The notes beneath the pieces are model-generated. The model made no database searches. It was given only the letters and a program-made list of their open reading frames with translations, and had not been told where the DNA came from. Below, one piece after another: positions 8,295 through 16,275 of a stretch of DNA of 23,335 bases; positions within the stretch are counted from its first letter, which is position 1; each line of letters begins with the position of its first letter. The DNA comes from JBOFFC01 sp051648405. GTDB lineage: Bacteria; Planctomycetota; Planctomycetia; Pirellulales; Lacipirellulaceae. The stretch lies in assembly GCA_051648405.1 (NCBI GenBank), contig JBOFFC010000123.1:1-23335 (forward strand), given 5' to 3'. A program made the position numbers and the translations under genes.

Positions 8295-8774
8295 TCATCG
8301 AAGGTTGAGGGGAGCGAGTTCGCCACCCCCTTCGGGGACGCTCGCCTTGAGGCCCGACTTCGCGGGGTTGCCATACTTCCCCTTCAGGCGGTCCGGCGGG
8401 TCGAGCGGCTCCGACCCGTCGGGGCGCGGCGTGCGGTCGGGCCACACGACGGAGACGCGGTACTCGCCCGCGGGCGCGCCATCGCCTTCGGCGAAGGTGC
8501 GGACTTCGAAGCGTCCCTCCGCTGTCGTGCGTGCCTGCGGGGCCAGGGGGACTTCCGTTCCGTCGGCCAGCCGCGCAACGACCGTCGAACTTGGGTAGAA
8601 GACCAGCTCGGCGCCGGCCGCGGGTTGGCCTCCAACCGTCACCGTTCCCGAAGTCGGATAAACGCGCGGGCGGCCATCGTCGCCGCCGCAACCGATTCCA
8701 AGAAGCGAAGGGCCAAGCGCCGCGACACGCAGCAGGCTTGTCGTCCGCAGTCGAGTTTGTAGTCGAGTCCGCAT
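8295..8774 (-). CDS. Small putative lipoprotein with transthyretin/carboxypeptidase-regulatory-like fold (159 aa)
   Basis: The start at 8774 has a good ribosome site (GGAG, 6 nt upstream on the minus strand) and an export signal ending in a lipobox-like 'LLGIGC' (Cys29); the box is imperfect because Gly replaces Leu at -3. The mature part has 'SGTVTVGGQPAAGAELVFYP', 'ARTTAEGRFEVRTF' and 'GAPAGEYRVSVVWP', the pattern of small planctomycete lipoproteins with a carboxypeptidase-regulatory or transthyretin-like beta fold. In this phylum such genes often sit beside DUF1559 genes, usually on the same strand; here it is convergent. The C-terminal 'DRLKGKYGNPAKSGLKASV' is also typical of that group. 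Function is unknown. Confidence 0.8.
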   Translation of the reverse strand: MRTRLQTRLRTTSLLRVAALGPSLLGIGCGGDDGRPRVYPTSGTVTVGGQPAAGAELVFYPSSTVVARLADGTEVPLAPQARTTAEGRFEVRTFAEGDGAPAGEYRVSVVWPDRTPRPDGSEPLDPPDRLKGKYGNPAKSGLKASVPEGGGELAPLNLR

Positions 8775-8925
8775 CGTGATCTCCGTTGGTGTCGCTCGCG
8801 TCGCCGTCTCGCAGAAGATTATCGGATCCACGCGATCGCATCTACCGCTGGCCGTTGACGCAGCGCCTTACGCCGCGAGTCGCCTCCGCCACCGTCCCTC
8901 CCCCATCCTTGCCGCAGAATCGCCG
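8775..8925. promoter_or_regulatory. Divergent promoter region
   Basis: This 151-bp region lies between the minus-strand lipoprotein gene and the plus-strand metallohydrolase gene. Only the lipoprotein ribosome site (complement of 8781-8784) is clear; no promoter boxes were recognised with confidence. Confidence 0.35.
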
Positions 8926-11568
8926 ATGTTGACCCTCCACTCCGCTCGCTTCTCGATCGTCGCCACGGGGCTCGTGCTCGCCTCCACGCCGCAAGCGGCC
9001 GAGGTCGTGCGCCTCGACGCGCGGAATTTTTCGCAGGTTGCGCCGGCCGGCAAGGAGGTCGATGCGATCGAAGGGGACATCGTTCTGCGGAACGACCGAC
9101 TGGTCGTGGTTCTCGGAGCTCCGGGCCCGCGCCGGCACGCGAATCTCACGGTCAAGAACGTCGGAGGGTGCGTGATCGATCTCACCGCGCGCGACGAGCA
9201 GAACGATCAGTTGAGCGCCTTCTACCCACTCGGGGGTGCTGTCGTCCTTGATCGCGAAGCAGAATGGTCCGAATCGTTGCCGAAGGGAGACGGCGCCGCG
9301 ATCGCGTTTTCCGGGACCGGCCCCGGGGGGGTCGAGGCGCGAGTCGGGTACGAGCTCCGCGACGGCGAGGCGTTCGTCCGCGTGACATCGACCGTCCGTA
9401 ACGGCGGCGACAAGCCTGCCGAGGTCCGTCTCGCCGACGGCTTCCGCTGCGACGGGGAGTTCGTGTTCGGCTTCGACGAGTCGCGCGACCTATGGTGGGC
9501 CCACGACGTGCACTGGCGCCAGGCGTACGGACTGCAGCCCGAAGGGGCCGATCGGTGCGTCGTAGTGCTCCCCGCGGCCGATCCTCGCACGCCGCGGGGC
9601 GTCGGCTTCCCCCTCAGGGGCTCGTCGGACGCCACGATGGAGCTCGCCCCGAACGAGAGCGTCTCGTTCGGACGACGGCTGTTCCCCGCCGCCGACGGCC
9701 TCGCGGTGAAGGCGATCGCCGCACGGCAGCGCGGCGAGCAACTCGTGCCCGCGCGGGTGTCGCTCGTCGATGGGGCCGGGCCGGTCGCCGGAGCACGCGT
9801 CGAGTTGTTCGACGGTGATACGTCGGTTGGGGTCGCGGTCACCGCAGAGTCGGGAATGGCGGAGTTCGCCGCGTCGCCGGGCAGCTACCGCATGGTGTTC
9901 AACGCGCAAGGGTACGCCGAGACGTCGATCAACTGTGCGCTCGAGGCTAGTCCCGTGGACGGCGCCGAGCCGGCCGTCGTCGAGTTAGCCCACACGCTGC
10001 CCGAGCCGGGGTACGTCGAAGCGGCGATCACCGACGCGACGGGAGCAAAGGTCGCGGCGAAAGTCGAGTTCACCGGCCTCGGCGAGACCCCGTCGCCGAA
10101 CTGGGGCCCCGAATCGGCCGAGTTCGGCGTCGGGCCGGTACGGTACACCGCCAACGGGGCGTTCCGAGGGAAGCTCTTGCCCGGGAGGTACCGTTACCTC
10201 GCCAGCCACGGACCGGAGTACGACGCGGCGAGCGGCGAGCTCGAAGTGACGAGCGGTCAAACAGAAAAGCTTGAACTGCGCCTCGCGCGGTCGGTCGATA
10301 CGACCGGCTGGCTCTCCGCCGAGCTCCACAGCCACTCGACTCCTTCAGGGGACAACACGGCGAGCCAGCTCGGTCGCGTGCTGAACCTGCTCGCGGAGCA
10401 CCTGGAGTTCGCCCCTTGCACCGAGCACCAACGGCTCGACGTTTATGACGGCTGCCTGCAAGAGCTCGGGGCGTCGCGGCGCATGCTCACCTGCCCCGGC
10501 ATGGAGCTGACCGGTCAGCCGCTGCCGCTCAACCACCAGAACGCGTTCCCGCTGGTGCACAAGCCGCGCACACAGGACGGCGGAGGCCCCGAGACCGACA
10601 CGAATCCCGTCGACCAGATCAAGCGACTCGCGGGCTGGGACAACAACGCTCCGAAGTACGTTCAGTCGAACCACCCGAACGTCGCCCAGATGGTTGGCGA
10701 CCGCGACCTCGACGGCAGCCCCGACGGCGGGTTCGAGCCGATGTTCGGGTTCATGGACGCCGTCGAGATCCACCCGCCGGGGTTGATCTTCACTCCGCTC
10801 GGGGGCGCCGACGGCGGCGTCGGACGCGGTGGTTGGGAAGACCGCGGCAACGTCGTGACCAACTGGCTTCAACTGCTGAACCTGGGCTACCGCGTCACGG
10901 GAGTCGTCAACACCGACGCGCACTACAACCTGCACGGCAGCGGCTGGCTGCGGAACTGGGTCCGATCGACGAGCGACGACCCGGCCGAGGCGAGCGTCGC
11001 AGAGCTCGTGCACGAGTTCGAGCACGGACACGTCGTGGTGTCGAACGGGCCGTTTCTCGCCGTCGAGGCGCGGGCCGTTGAGAACGGGAACGTCTCGAAG
11101 ACGCCCGTCGCGATCCCCGGCGACGACCTCTCTGCTCCCCGTGGCGGCGCAAGGCTGCGAGTGGTCGTGCGGTGCCCCAACTGGCTCGAGGTCAACCGCG
11201 TCCAGTTGTTCCTCAACGGCCGGCCCCTACCCGAGCACAACTACACCGCTCGCTCGCACAGCGAGTGGTTCGGCTCGGGGAACGAGACGTTCGATCGCGA
11301 GCTGGACGTGTCGCTCGACGTCGATACGCACGTCGTCGTCGCCGTGTGCGGCGAGGGGCGGCAACTCGGGGCCGTCTACGGTGCGACGCAGGGGAAGGAG
11401 ATGCCGGTCGCGATCGCGAACCCGGTGTTCATCGACCTCGATGGCGACGCCGACGGCGATGGCGCACCGTTCGAAGCCAACAAAGACGGCCTAGGGCTGC
11501 CGCTCCCGGTCGAGCCAGGGCTCGAACCATCGCACGGCCACACGCACCACAACCACACTCACGAGTGA
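8926..11568 (+). CDS. Exported PHP-type metallohydrolase, CehA/McbA-like (880 aa)
   Basis: The ATG at 8926 starts a signal peptide ('FSIVATGLVLASTPQAA'). Residues 25 to about 270 are beta-rich. Residues about 275-335 look like a carboxypeptidase-regulatory-type beta domain ('PVAGARVELFDGDTSVGVAV', 'GSYRMVFNAQGY'). The PHP domain begins near 462: 'AELHSHST' gives His468 and His470, 'CTEHQR' gives Glu500 and His501, 'SNHPN' gives His583, 'EIHPPG' gives His616, and 'NTDAHYN' gives Asp664 and His666. These are the expected metal ligands of CehA/McbA-like phosphoesterases or amidohydrolases. A late segment 'DLDGDADGDGAPFEANKDG' is acidic and may bind calcium. The protein ends in a His-rich tail (six His in the last 11 residues). 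The substrate is unknown. Confidence 0.85.
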   Translation: MLTLHSARFSIVATGLVLASTPQAAEVVRLDARNFSQVAPAGKEVDAIEGDIVLRNDRLVVVLGAPGPRRHANLTVKNVGGCVIDLTARDEQNDQLSAFYPLGGAVVLDREAEWSESLPKGDGAAIAFSGTGPGGVEARVGYELRDGEAFVRVTSTVRNGGDKPAEVRLADGFRCDGEFVFGFDESRDLWWAHDVHWRQAYGLQPEGADRCVVVLPAADPRTPRGVGFPLRGSSDATMELAPNESVSFGRRLFPAADGLAVKAIAARQRGEQLVPARVSLVDGAGPVAGARVELFDGDTSVGVAVTAESGMAEFAASPGSYRMVFNAQGYAETSINCALEASPVDGAEPAVVELAHTLPEPGYVEAAITDATGAKVAAKVEFTGLGETPSPNWGPESAEFGVGPVRYTANGAFRGKLLPGRYRYLASHGPEYDAASGELEVTSGQTEKLELRLARSVDTTGWLSAELHSHSTPSGDNTASQLGRVLNLLAEHLEFAPCTEHQRLDVYDGCLQELGASRRMLTCPGMELTGQPLPLNHQNAFPLVHKPRTQDGGGPETDTNPVDQIKRLAGWDNNAPKYVQSNHPNVAQMVGDRDLDGSPDGGFEPMFGFMDAVEIHPPGLIFTPLGGADGGVGRGGWEDRGNVVTNWLQLLNLGYRVTGVVNTDAHYNLHGSGWLRNWVRSTSDDPAEASVAELVHEFEHGHVVVSNGPFLAVEARAVENGNVSKTPVAIPGDDLSAPRGGARLRVVVRCPNWLEVNRVQLFLNGRPLPEHNYTARSHSEWFGSGNETFDRELDVSLDVDTHVVVAVCGEGRQLGAVYGATQGKEMPVAIANPVFIDLDGDADGDGAPFEANKDGLGLPLPVEPGLEPSHGHTHHNHTHE

Positions 11569-11749
11569 CTCGCAGCTTCCGGCATCCGCCTACTGGAGTA
11601 GTCGGGGCAAGAGCGTGACTAAAATCCGTCGGACGTGAACTAGCTTGGTCCCTTGGCCACGCTTGGTCAGTCTGACGCGGTCGCCCAGCACAGCTTGCGA
11701 TAGCGCAGTGCTTTCGGACACCGTCGAAGCTTGGTGCTTACGCCGTCCC
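11569..11749. other. Convergent intergenic region with stem-loop and repeated gcttggt words
   Basis: This lies between the ends of two convergent genes. A bulged hairpin is visible at 11687-11712 (agcac/gtgct outer arms, tgcg/cgca inner arms, loop atag). The word gcttggt appears three times (about 11643, 11661 and 11729). It may hold bidirectional termination signals or a dispersed non-coding repeat; no gene is supported. Confidence 0.4.
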
Positions 11750-13120
11750 TCACCGCGACTCGACCAGCACCCGCACCTGGTCGATCGACTCGGTTTGGAA
11801 GACCGCCGACAGGGTGCGGCGGTCGCGGCTGAGGACAATCGTGTCGGCGTTGGGGTCGGGCGCCGACTCGACGCCCCGTTCGGGGTGCTGGCAAGCCAGC
11901 GTCCAGCGAGCCCCGAGCGTTCCGTTGGTGGCGTTCAGCCGCTCGTCCCCACCGATCACCCCGACGATTTTGCCGGGGAATCGAACCGAGCCTCGCACCG
12001 TGTGCCGACTCGAGGCGGGGGCGTAGTGGATCAGGTAGGAATCGACGTTGGCGCCCGCGAGCGCTACGTCGCCGTGGCCTTCGAGGTCAACGTGCTTGCC
12101 CGGGTTCGACAAGTCGGTCGGCAGGTCGTGCGACAGACGGACCGCGAGCGACTCGAGGAACACGTAGGCGGCGCCGTCGTGGTCGAAGGCGTTCATCCCG
12201 AGGCTCGTGGGGTGTTCCTTTGAGAAGGTCATGGCGCCGGAGCACTGCGGAGCGTTCAGGGCGCCGACACGCGTCGTGCCCTGGGGATCGACCGAGGCCA
12301 CGTCGCCGGCCGAGAACGCCACGGGACCCCCGCCGCGCGGGTTCAGTTGCACGGCGCCCTGGGTGACGTGCAGCACAAGGCCGCGCTCGGGGGACACCAC
12401 GGCGCGGAACCCGGTCCCCAGATCAACGATTCCACCCAACAACGTGGCGACCGCGAAGCCGTGCGCGGCCTCGGGTACTTGGGCCGACAACGCGCCCCGC
12501 TCGACCTCGAGGTCGTTGCCACTCGTCACGCGGAACCGCGCAGGGGCGTCGATCGCGACGAGGGTGCCGCGGCGCAGCGACAAGTTAACCGAGCCAGTGG
12601 CGAGATCGACCCACTCGGTCAGGTCGGTGTCCCCCACGGCGATCTCGCTGTCGTCGGCGCGCGTCGCATGATCGACCGCCACGACGGTCGCAAGCGGCGG
12701 CGCGTCGAGCACCATCGTCGCGGCGAGCGCCACGCCGACCAGCGACGCCGCGACCGCGTACGTCGAAAGGGGGCGACGCAGCACCCCGCGCAGCGGCGAT
12801 TCGCCGCGCGGGCCGACTCGCTTCGCGGTCGCCTGCGGCCGGGGTGTCGGCGGAGGAGCGGTCGTCGCTGCCGGAGTCCCCGCGGGCAGAGTGGAGCCAC
12901 GGTCGAAGACCGACAAGCCGAGCGACCGCTCGACCAGCGTCTCGGTGGCAACGAACTCGGCGTAGTCGTGGACGAGGGCGGTGTCGCTGGCGACGAGCCG
13001 CTCGACCTCTGCCTGTTCGGCAGAGGTCAGAGGCCCGTCGCAAGCGGCCGAAACGAGCCGCCGCAGGCGATCGCGTGGCGCGGGGTCAGCCGCGGCGTTG
13101 GGTTCTGAGGCGGAAGTCAT
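11750..13120 (-). CDS. FecR-like membrane anti-sigma/regulator with secreted-type C-terminal domain (456 aa)
   Basis: Residues 1 to about 60 form a helical cytoplasmic part ('RDRLRRLVSAACDGPLTSAE', then 'EFVATETLVERSL') like planctomycete FecR proteins. A Pro/Thr/Ala-rich linker is followed by one membrane helix ('YAVAASLVGVALAATMVLDA', near 121-140). Residues about 180-285 are a FecR-like domain ('RGTLVAIDAPARFRV', 'GGIVDLGTGFRAVV', 'VTQGAVQL', 'VAFSAGDVASV'). The last 150 residues ('VDSYLIHYAP', 'GSVRFPGKIVGVIGGDERLN') resemble a domain otherwise found in secreted PEP-CTERM proteins. The start has a strong ribosome site (complement of 13131-13137) inside the sigma gene, and the ORF begins 1 nt after the sigma stop. 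By family logic it binds the sigma factor inside and senses a signal outside. Confidence 0.85.
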   Translation of the reverse strand: MTSASEPNAAADPAPRDRLRRLVSAACDGPLTSAEQAEVERLVASDTALVHDYAEFVATETLVERSLGLSVFDRGSTLPAGTPAATTAPPPTPRPQATAKRVGPRGESPLRGVLRRPLSTYAVAASLVGVALAATMVLDAPPLATVVAVDHATRADDSEIAVGDTDLTEWVDLATGSVNLSLRRGTLVAIDAPARFRVTSGNDLEVERGALSAQVPEAAHGFAVATLLGGIVDLGTGFRAVVSPERGLVLHVTQGAVQLNPRGGGPVAFSAGDVASVDPQGTTRVGALNAPQCSGAMTFSKEHPTSLGMNAFDHDGAAYVFLESLAVRLSHDLPTDLSNPGKHVDLEGHGDVALAGANVDSYLIHYAPASSRHTVRGSVRFPGKIVGVIGGDERLNATNGTLGARWTLACQHPERGVESAPDPNADTIVLSRDRRTLSAVFQTESIDQVRVLVESR

Positions 13121-13121
13121 G

Positions 13122-13643
13122 TCAGATGGTCCTCCCCAACCGCCGCTGGACGCAATCCAGCAGGGTCGAGCGTAAGCGGAACAGCAGTGCCGAAATCGCG
13201 TTCGGCGTCTTCCCCAACTCGTCCGCCAGTCCCGCCACGCTCCCGCCGGGCCGGTAACGGGCGAGTAACGTCTCTCGCTGGATCGGGCTCAGCAGGGCGA
13301 GGCACTCGCGGAGGGCGTCGGCACGCTGTTCGAGCGAGCCGGCGACCTCCGCCGCCACCGTCGCGACCACCGCCAGCAGGTCGTCGCTGAACAGGTGCTT
13401 GTCGCGACCCCTACGGCGGCGCTCTGCGAGCACCTCGTAGAAGGCCGTCTTCGCCGCCCAGGCGAAGAAGCTCGTCCCCGGCTGATAGTTCTCTTTCTTC
13501 TGGAGCAGCACCACGTTGGTTTGTTGCAGGACGTCCTTCGCACGTTCCCGGTCGAGGATCAGCGACAGGACGTAGGCGTACAGGCGACTCTGCACCTCGA
13601 TGATCGACAGGACGAACTCGTCGTCGGAGTCTGTGCTCGCCAT
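13122..13643 (-). CDS. ECF RNA polymerase sigma factor, planctomycete type (173 aa)
   Basis: Region sigma-2 spans about residues 10-80 ('EFVLSIIEVQSRLYAYVLSL', 'AKDVLQQTNVVLLQKKENY', 'FFAWAAKTAFYEVLAERRRR'). Region sigma-4 spans about 108-165 ('LRECLALLSPIQRETLLARY', 'SVAGLADELGKTPNAISALL'). This is the compact form found in Rhodopirellula- and Verrucomicrobium-like sigma factors. The start is placed at ATG 13643, where homology begins; a 30-residue upstream extension is open but looks non-coding, and the ribosome site is weak either way. It is operonic with the FecR-like gene, so the pair is a probable sigma/anti-sigma module. The divergent DUF1559 and PEP-CTERM genes are plausible targets by position only. 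Confidence 0.9.
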   Translation of the reverse strand: MASTDSDDEFVLSIIEVQSRLYAYVLSLILDRERAKDVLQQTNVVLLQKKENYQPGTSFFAWAAKTAFYEVLAERRRRGRDKHLFSDDLLAVVATVAAEVAGSLEQRADALRECLALLSPIQRETLLARYRPGGSVAGLADELGKTPNAISALLFRLRSTLLDCVQRRLGRTI

Positions 13644-13756
13644 GCAGGCCACTCGCCACGAGGCCGTTCCGGCGGGGCATCCGACCGCTTCCGCCACGGT
13701 CGCCGACCCGTCGTGGACAGAATCCCGACGCACCTGACTCCGCGCGGGCCCGTGAT

Positions 13757-13768
13757 CTTACGCAGAAA
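13757..13768 (-). promoter_or_regulatory. 12-bp element facing the sigma-factor gene
   Basis: On the minus strand it reads tttctgcgtaag, identical to the copy at 13857-13868 on the plus strand. Its downstream edge is about 113 nt before the sigma start codon. Confidence 0.5.
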
Positions 13769-13856
13769 TCCGCCGCTTCAGGGGCGCGGCCCAGCGGTGT
13801 CCGCCCCAAACACGCGACCCCCTGGTGGTTGGCAGCAAAAATCGGCTGTTTCCATT

Positions 13857-13868
13857 TTTCTGCGTAAG
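13857..13868 (+). promoter_or_regulatory. 12-bp element facing the DUF1559 gene
   Basis: It reads tttctgcgtaag on the plus strand, a perfect inverted partner of 13757-13768. Its downstream edge is about 122 nt before ATG 13991. A shared regulator site or matched promoter piece is possible. Confidence 0.5.
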
Positions 13869-13903
13869 CGGGGCCGACGCCCCGGAGTTAGTCCAGTGCC
13901 CCG

Positions 13904-13928
13904 GGAACTTTCCGTCGTCGCTCGGCGT
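13904..13928 (+). promoter_or_regulatory. Possible ECF-type promoter
   Basis: GGAAC at 13904-13908 is followed 17 nt later by CGT at 13926-13928, about 60 nt before the DUF1559 start. GGAAC with a CGT-like -10 is a common ECF promoter form, but short motifs like this occur by chance in GC-rich DNA. Confidence 0.22.
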
Positions 13929-13990
13929 GCGGCCCCCCGAGCCTTCTCAACACGACTCGTCCCTCTCGCTCCTTGGTCACGGTGAACCGC

Positions 13991-15034
13991 ATGGCGGTGG
14001 TCTTTCGCTCTTTAGCTTGGCGCTCAGCGTCCCTTCGCCGTTCGGGCCGAGGCTTTACCTTGGTCGAGCTTCTGGTCGTGATCGCGATCATCGGAATCTT
14101 GGTCGCGCTGCTGCTCCCCGCCGTCCAGGCCGCCCGGGAAGCAGCGCGCCGAAACGCCTGCACGAACAACATGCGACAGGTCGGGCTGTCGCTGCAGAAC
14201 TACCACTCGACGAACAACGAGCTTCCGCCGGGGAACCTCCACCGCAACGGGGGAGCAGTCAACTCGAACCCCACCTTCACGCCGTTCATCATCTTCGTGA
14301 TGCCGTATCTCGAAGAGAACGTCCGCTTCGCGATCTACGACCGCAAGCGCGACTGGAACGATCAAACGGAGGCCGTGCTAGAGCAGCTGCGCCCACCGCT
14401 TCCGACGTTCCAATGCCCGTCGGACGAAGGGCAGGTGATGCAATTCACGTCGGGGCCGGGGGGCGGTTCCCAGTTGTTCCAGGACCACAAGGGGAGCTAC
14501 GGCGTCAACTGGGGCCAATCGACTTACGAGGACCAGCTCGACGAGCGGACCCAAGGCGCCACCGCGCAGGTGTTCGACAAGGTGACCGGCGCGCGGCGCG
14601 CCCCCTTCGCCAGGAACTGGGGCGCGAAGTTCGGCCAGATCACCGACGGCACGTCGCACACGTTCGCCCTGATGGAGATGCTCCAAGCCCCATCGCCAGA
14701 CTCCACCAACACTGACCGGCGAGGCCGGATCTGGAACCACGTGCCTGGCGCCTACCAGATCTCGACCTACTCGCTGCCTAACGCGGCGCAGACGCGCGAC
14801 GGCGGAGTGGGCGATCGGACGCTCTGCGTTGACCGCCCCGACCTAACGCTCCCCTGCACGCGCGACAACAGCAACGAATCGGCTATGCACCTCGGCGCCC
14901 GCAGCCGCCATGCGGGCGGTGTGAACGTCGTGATGTGCGACTCCTCGACTCACTTCATCACGGACGGCATCGACCACAACGTTTGGCAATCGCTCAGCTC
15001 GCGCGACGGGGGAGAAGTGGCCGCTCTGCCGTAG
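13991..15034 (+). CDS. DUF1559 prepilin-like protein with variant H-X9-DS motif (347 aa)
   Basis: The prepilin leader ends at 'GRGFTLVELLVVIAIIG' (Gly21/Phe22), followed by the usual 'LLLPAVQAAREAARRNAC' and 'NNMRQVGLSLQNYHS'. Later landmarks are 'PTFQCPSDE', 'SYGVNWG', 'ITDGTSHTFALMEM' and 'RHAGGVNVVMCDSST'. The last of these replaces the usual H-X9-DG by H-X9-DS (His307, Asp317, Ser318). ATG 13991 is chosen; GTG 13982 and TTG 13973 are in-frame alternatives and none has a clear ribosome site. It heads a run of co-directional genes (gaps of 75, 62 and 112 nt) that continues to the sulfatase, and is divergent from the sigma/FecR pair. It should be membrane-anchored; function is unknown. Confidence 0.9.
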   Translation: MAVVFRSLAWRSASLRRSGRGFTLVELLVVIAIIGILVALLLPAVQAAREAARRNACTNNMRQVGLSLQNYHSTNNELPPGNLHRNGGAVNSNPTFTPFIIFVMPYLEENVRFAIYDRKRDWNDQTEAVLEQLRPPLPTFQCPSDEGQVMQFTSGPGGGSQLFQDHKGSYGVNWGQSTYEDQLDERTQGATAQVFDKVTGARRAPFARNWGAKFGQITDGTSHTFALMEMLQAPSPDSTNTDRRGRIWNHVPGAYQISTYSLPNAAQTRDGGVGDRTLCVDRPDLTLPCTRDNSNESAMHLGARSRHAGGVNVVMCDSSTHFITDGIDHNVWQSLSSRDGGEVAALP

Positions 15035-15109
15035 CGGAGGTAGCCCACCGAACTCGTCCAACGCCCCACCGAATGCTCTTCAAGACCTCTAGCTAGGCGG
15101 AAAACTGCC

Positions 15110-16213
15110 ATGAATCGAATTGGATTCGCGATCGCCGCGTTGCTCGGCGTGGCCGCAGCGGCCCCGGCGCAAACTGTGCTGTTCAGCGACGCGTTCTCGC
15201 GGACCATCGGCGAAGCGCCGACGACCGACCCTGGTGACCCGCTCAACACCGACTGGGGGCCCAACGACAACGCCCTCGGCGGCACGATCTCTCAGACCTA
15301 CCAGGTCTCGAACCAGCACGTTGATTCGACGAGCGGCTGGCGGAGCGGCGCGCTGGTCGATGGCGCCAAAGGCCAGCTTGGATACGCTCACGCCGAGGTC
15401 CAGCACAACTGGGCGACCGACGCCGCGGTGCTGGCTGCGGGTCGGATGACGGTCGAGTTCGACCTGATCCTCGCGGGGGGCGCCGGCGGGGGGCACATCG
15501 GCTGGTGGTTCGGGACGGCCGACTCGGTTTTTGAGGAAGCCACCGGCGCCGCAGGGGGGGGCACTCCGGTGTCGAACGCGAACGTCGACGCCTCGGTCTT
15601 CTTCCGCGTCGGCGGCGGGACCGGTGGTTCGTTCGACAGCGGCGTCGCCGTCAACAACACGTTCAACATCGTGCCCGCGATGAGCACAACAGCCGCGAAC
15701 CAGGTCCGACTGGAAGTCGTCACCGGCGATTTCCAGTCGGGAGCACCAGGGTCGGTTTCGCTCTTTCTGAACGGCAGCGCGACACCGATCGACATCAACG
15801 GCGCCGCCGCTGGGAACGACGTTGACTTCGTTTGGGACGCCGAGGGCGCCGCCTACATGGGCTTCAGCCGCAACTCGTCCCCGACGCTGCTGAGCATCGA
15901 CAACTTGCGTATCAGCGTGCCTACCGCTGCGGCGACTCCGGGGGACTACAACGCCGACGGGGCGGTGAACGCGGCCGACTACAGCGTTTGGCGCGACAAC
16001 CTGGGGGGCGCCGCGTCGGCCCTGAACGGCGCCGGCTCGGGCGCCGCGACCGTCGTCCCGGCGGATTACGACCGATGGGTCGCCAACTACGGCGTCGGCG
16101 CCTCGTCTGCCACGGCGATCCCCGAACCCGCGGCGATCGCCGCGCTGGCGATGTGTTTGGCGGCAACGGCCTTGCTGCGGAATCGATGCGACGCGAAAGC
16201 GACGTGTCGATGA
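15110..16213 (+). CDS. Secreted dockerin/PEP-CTERM protein, lectin-like beta domain (367 aa)
   Basis: A signal peptide ('IGFAIAALLGVAAAAPAQ') precedes a beta-rich domain of about 240 residues that opens 'VLFSDAFSRTIG' and contains 'WGPNDNALGG', 'MTVEFDLIL' and 'VSLFLNGSATPIDING'. The overall pattern is that of a concanavalin/LamG-like fold, though no named family is certain. A dockerin-like region begins at Gly278 ('GDYNADGAVNAADYSVWRD'; second loop near 'VVPADYDRWVANYG'). A PEP-CTERM signal follows ('IPEP' at 337, helix, then 'RNRCDAKATCR'), with an extended tail that contains Cys twice. The next gene encodes a paralogue of the N-terminal domain. No catalytic residues are recognisable; a surface binding or structural role is likely. 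Confidence 0.82.
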   Translation: MNRIGFAIAALLGVAAAAPAQTVLFSDAFSRTIGEAPTTDPGDPLNTDWGPNDNALGGTISQTYQVSNQHVDSTSGWRSGALVDGAKGQLGYAHAEVQHNWATDAAVLAAGRMTVEFDLILAGGAGGGHIGWWFGTADSVFEEATGAAGGGTPVSNANVDASVFFRVGGGTGGSFDSGVAVNNTFNIVPAMSTTAANQVRLEVVTGDFQSGAPGSVSLFLNGSATPIDINGAAAGNDVDFVWDAEGAAYMGFSRNSSPTLLSIDNLRISVPTAAATPGDYNADGAVNAADYSVWRDNLGGAASALNGAGSGAATVVPADYDRWVANYGVGASSATAIPEPAAIAALAMCLAATALLRNRCDAKATCR

Positions 16214-16275
16214 CTCGTTGCGTTCGACCGGCTTCTCCTTCTCTCTCCGACTTTACTCTTACCGAGGCTCGACTA

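Larger units (their letters stand above)
13644..13990. promoter_or_regulatory. Divergent control region between sigma factor and second DUF1559 gene
   Basis: This 347-bp region has no supported gene. It holds two 12-bp copies pointing outward (listed separately), a hairpin cggggc/gccccg at 13869-13884 directly after the right copy, and a possible ECF-type promoter downstream of that. Confidence 0.6.

Noticed and set aside
11590..11838. 82-codon minus-strand frame at the convergent gene ends
   Set aside because: It overlaps the FecR-like gene in another frame; its tail in the intergenic region matches no family I recognise.
13644..13733. 30-residue N-terminal extension of the sigma factor
   Set aside because: The segment does not match the family and the sigma-2 region begins right after ATG 13643.
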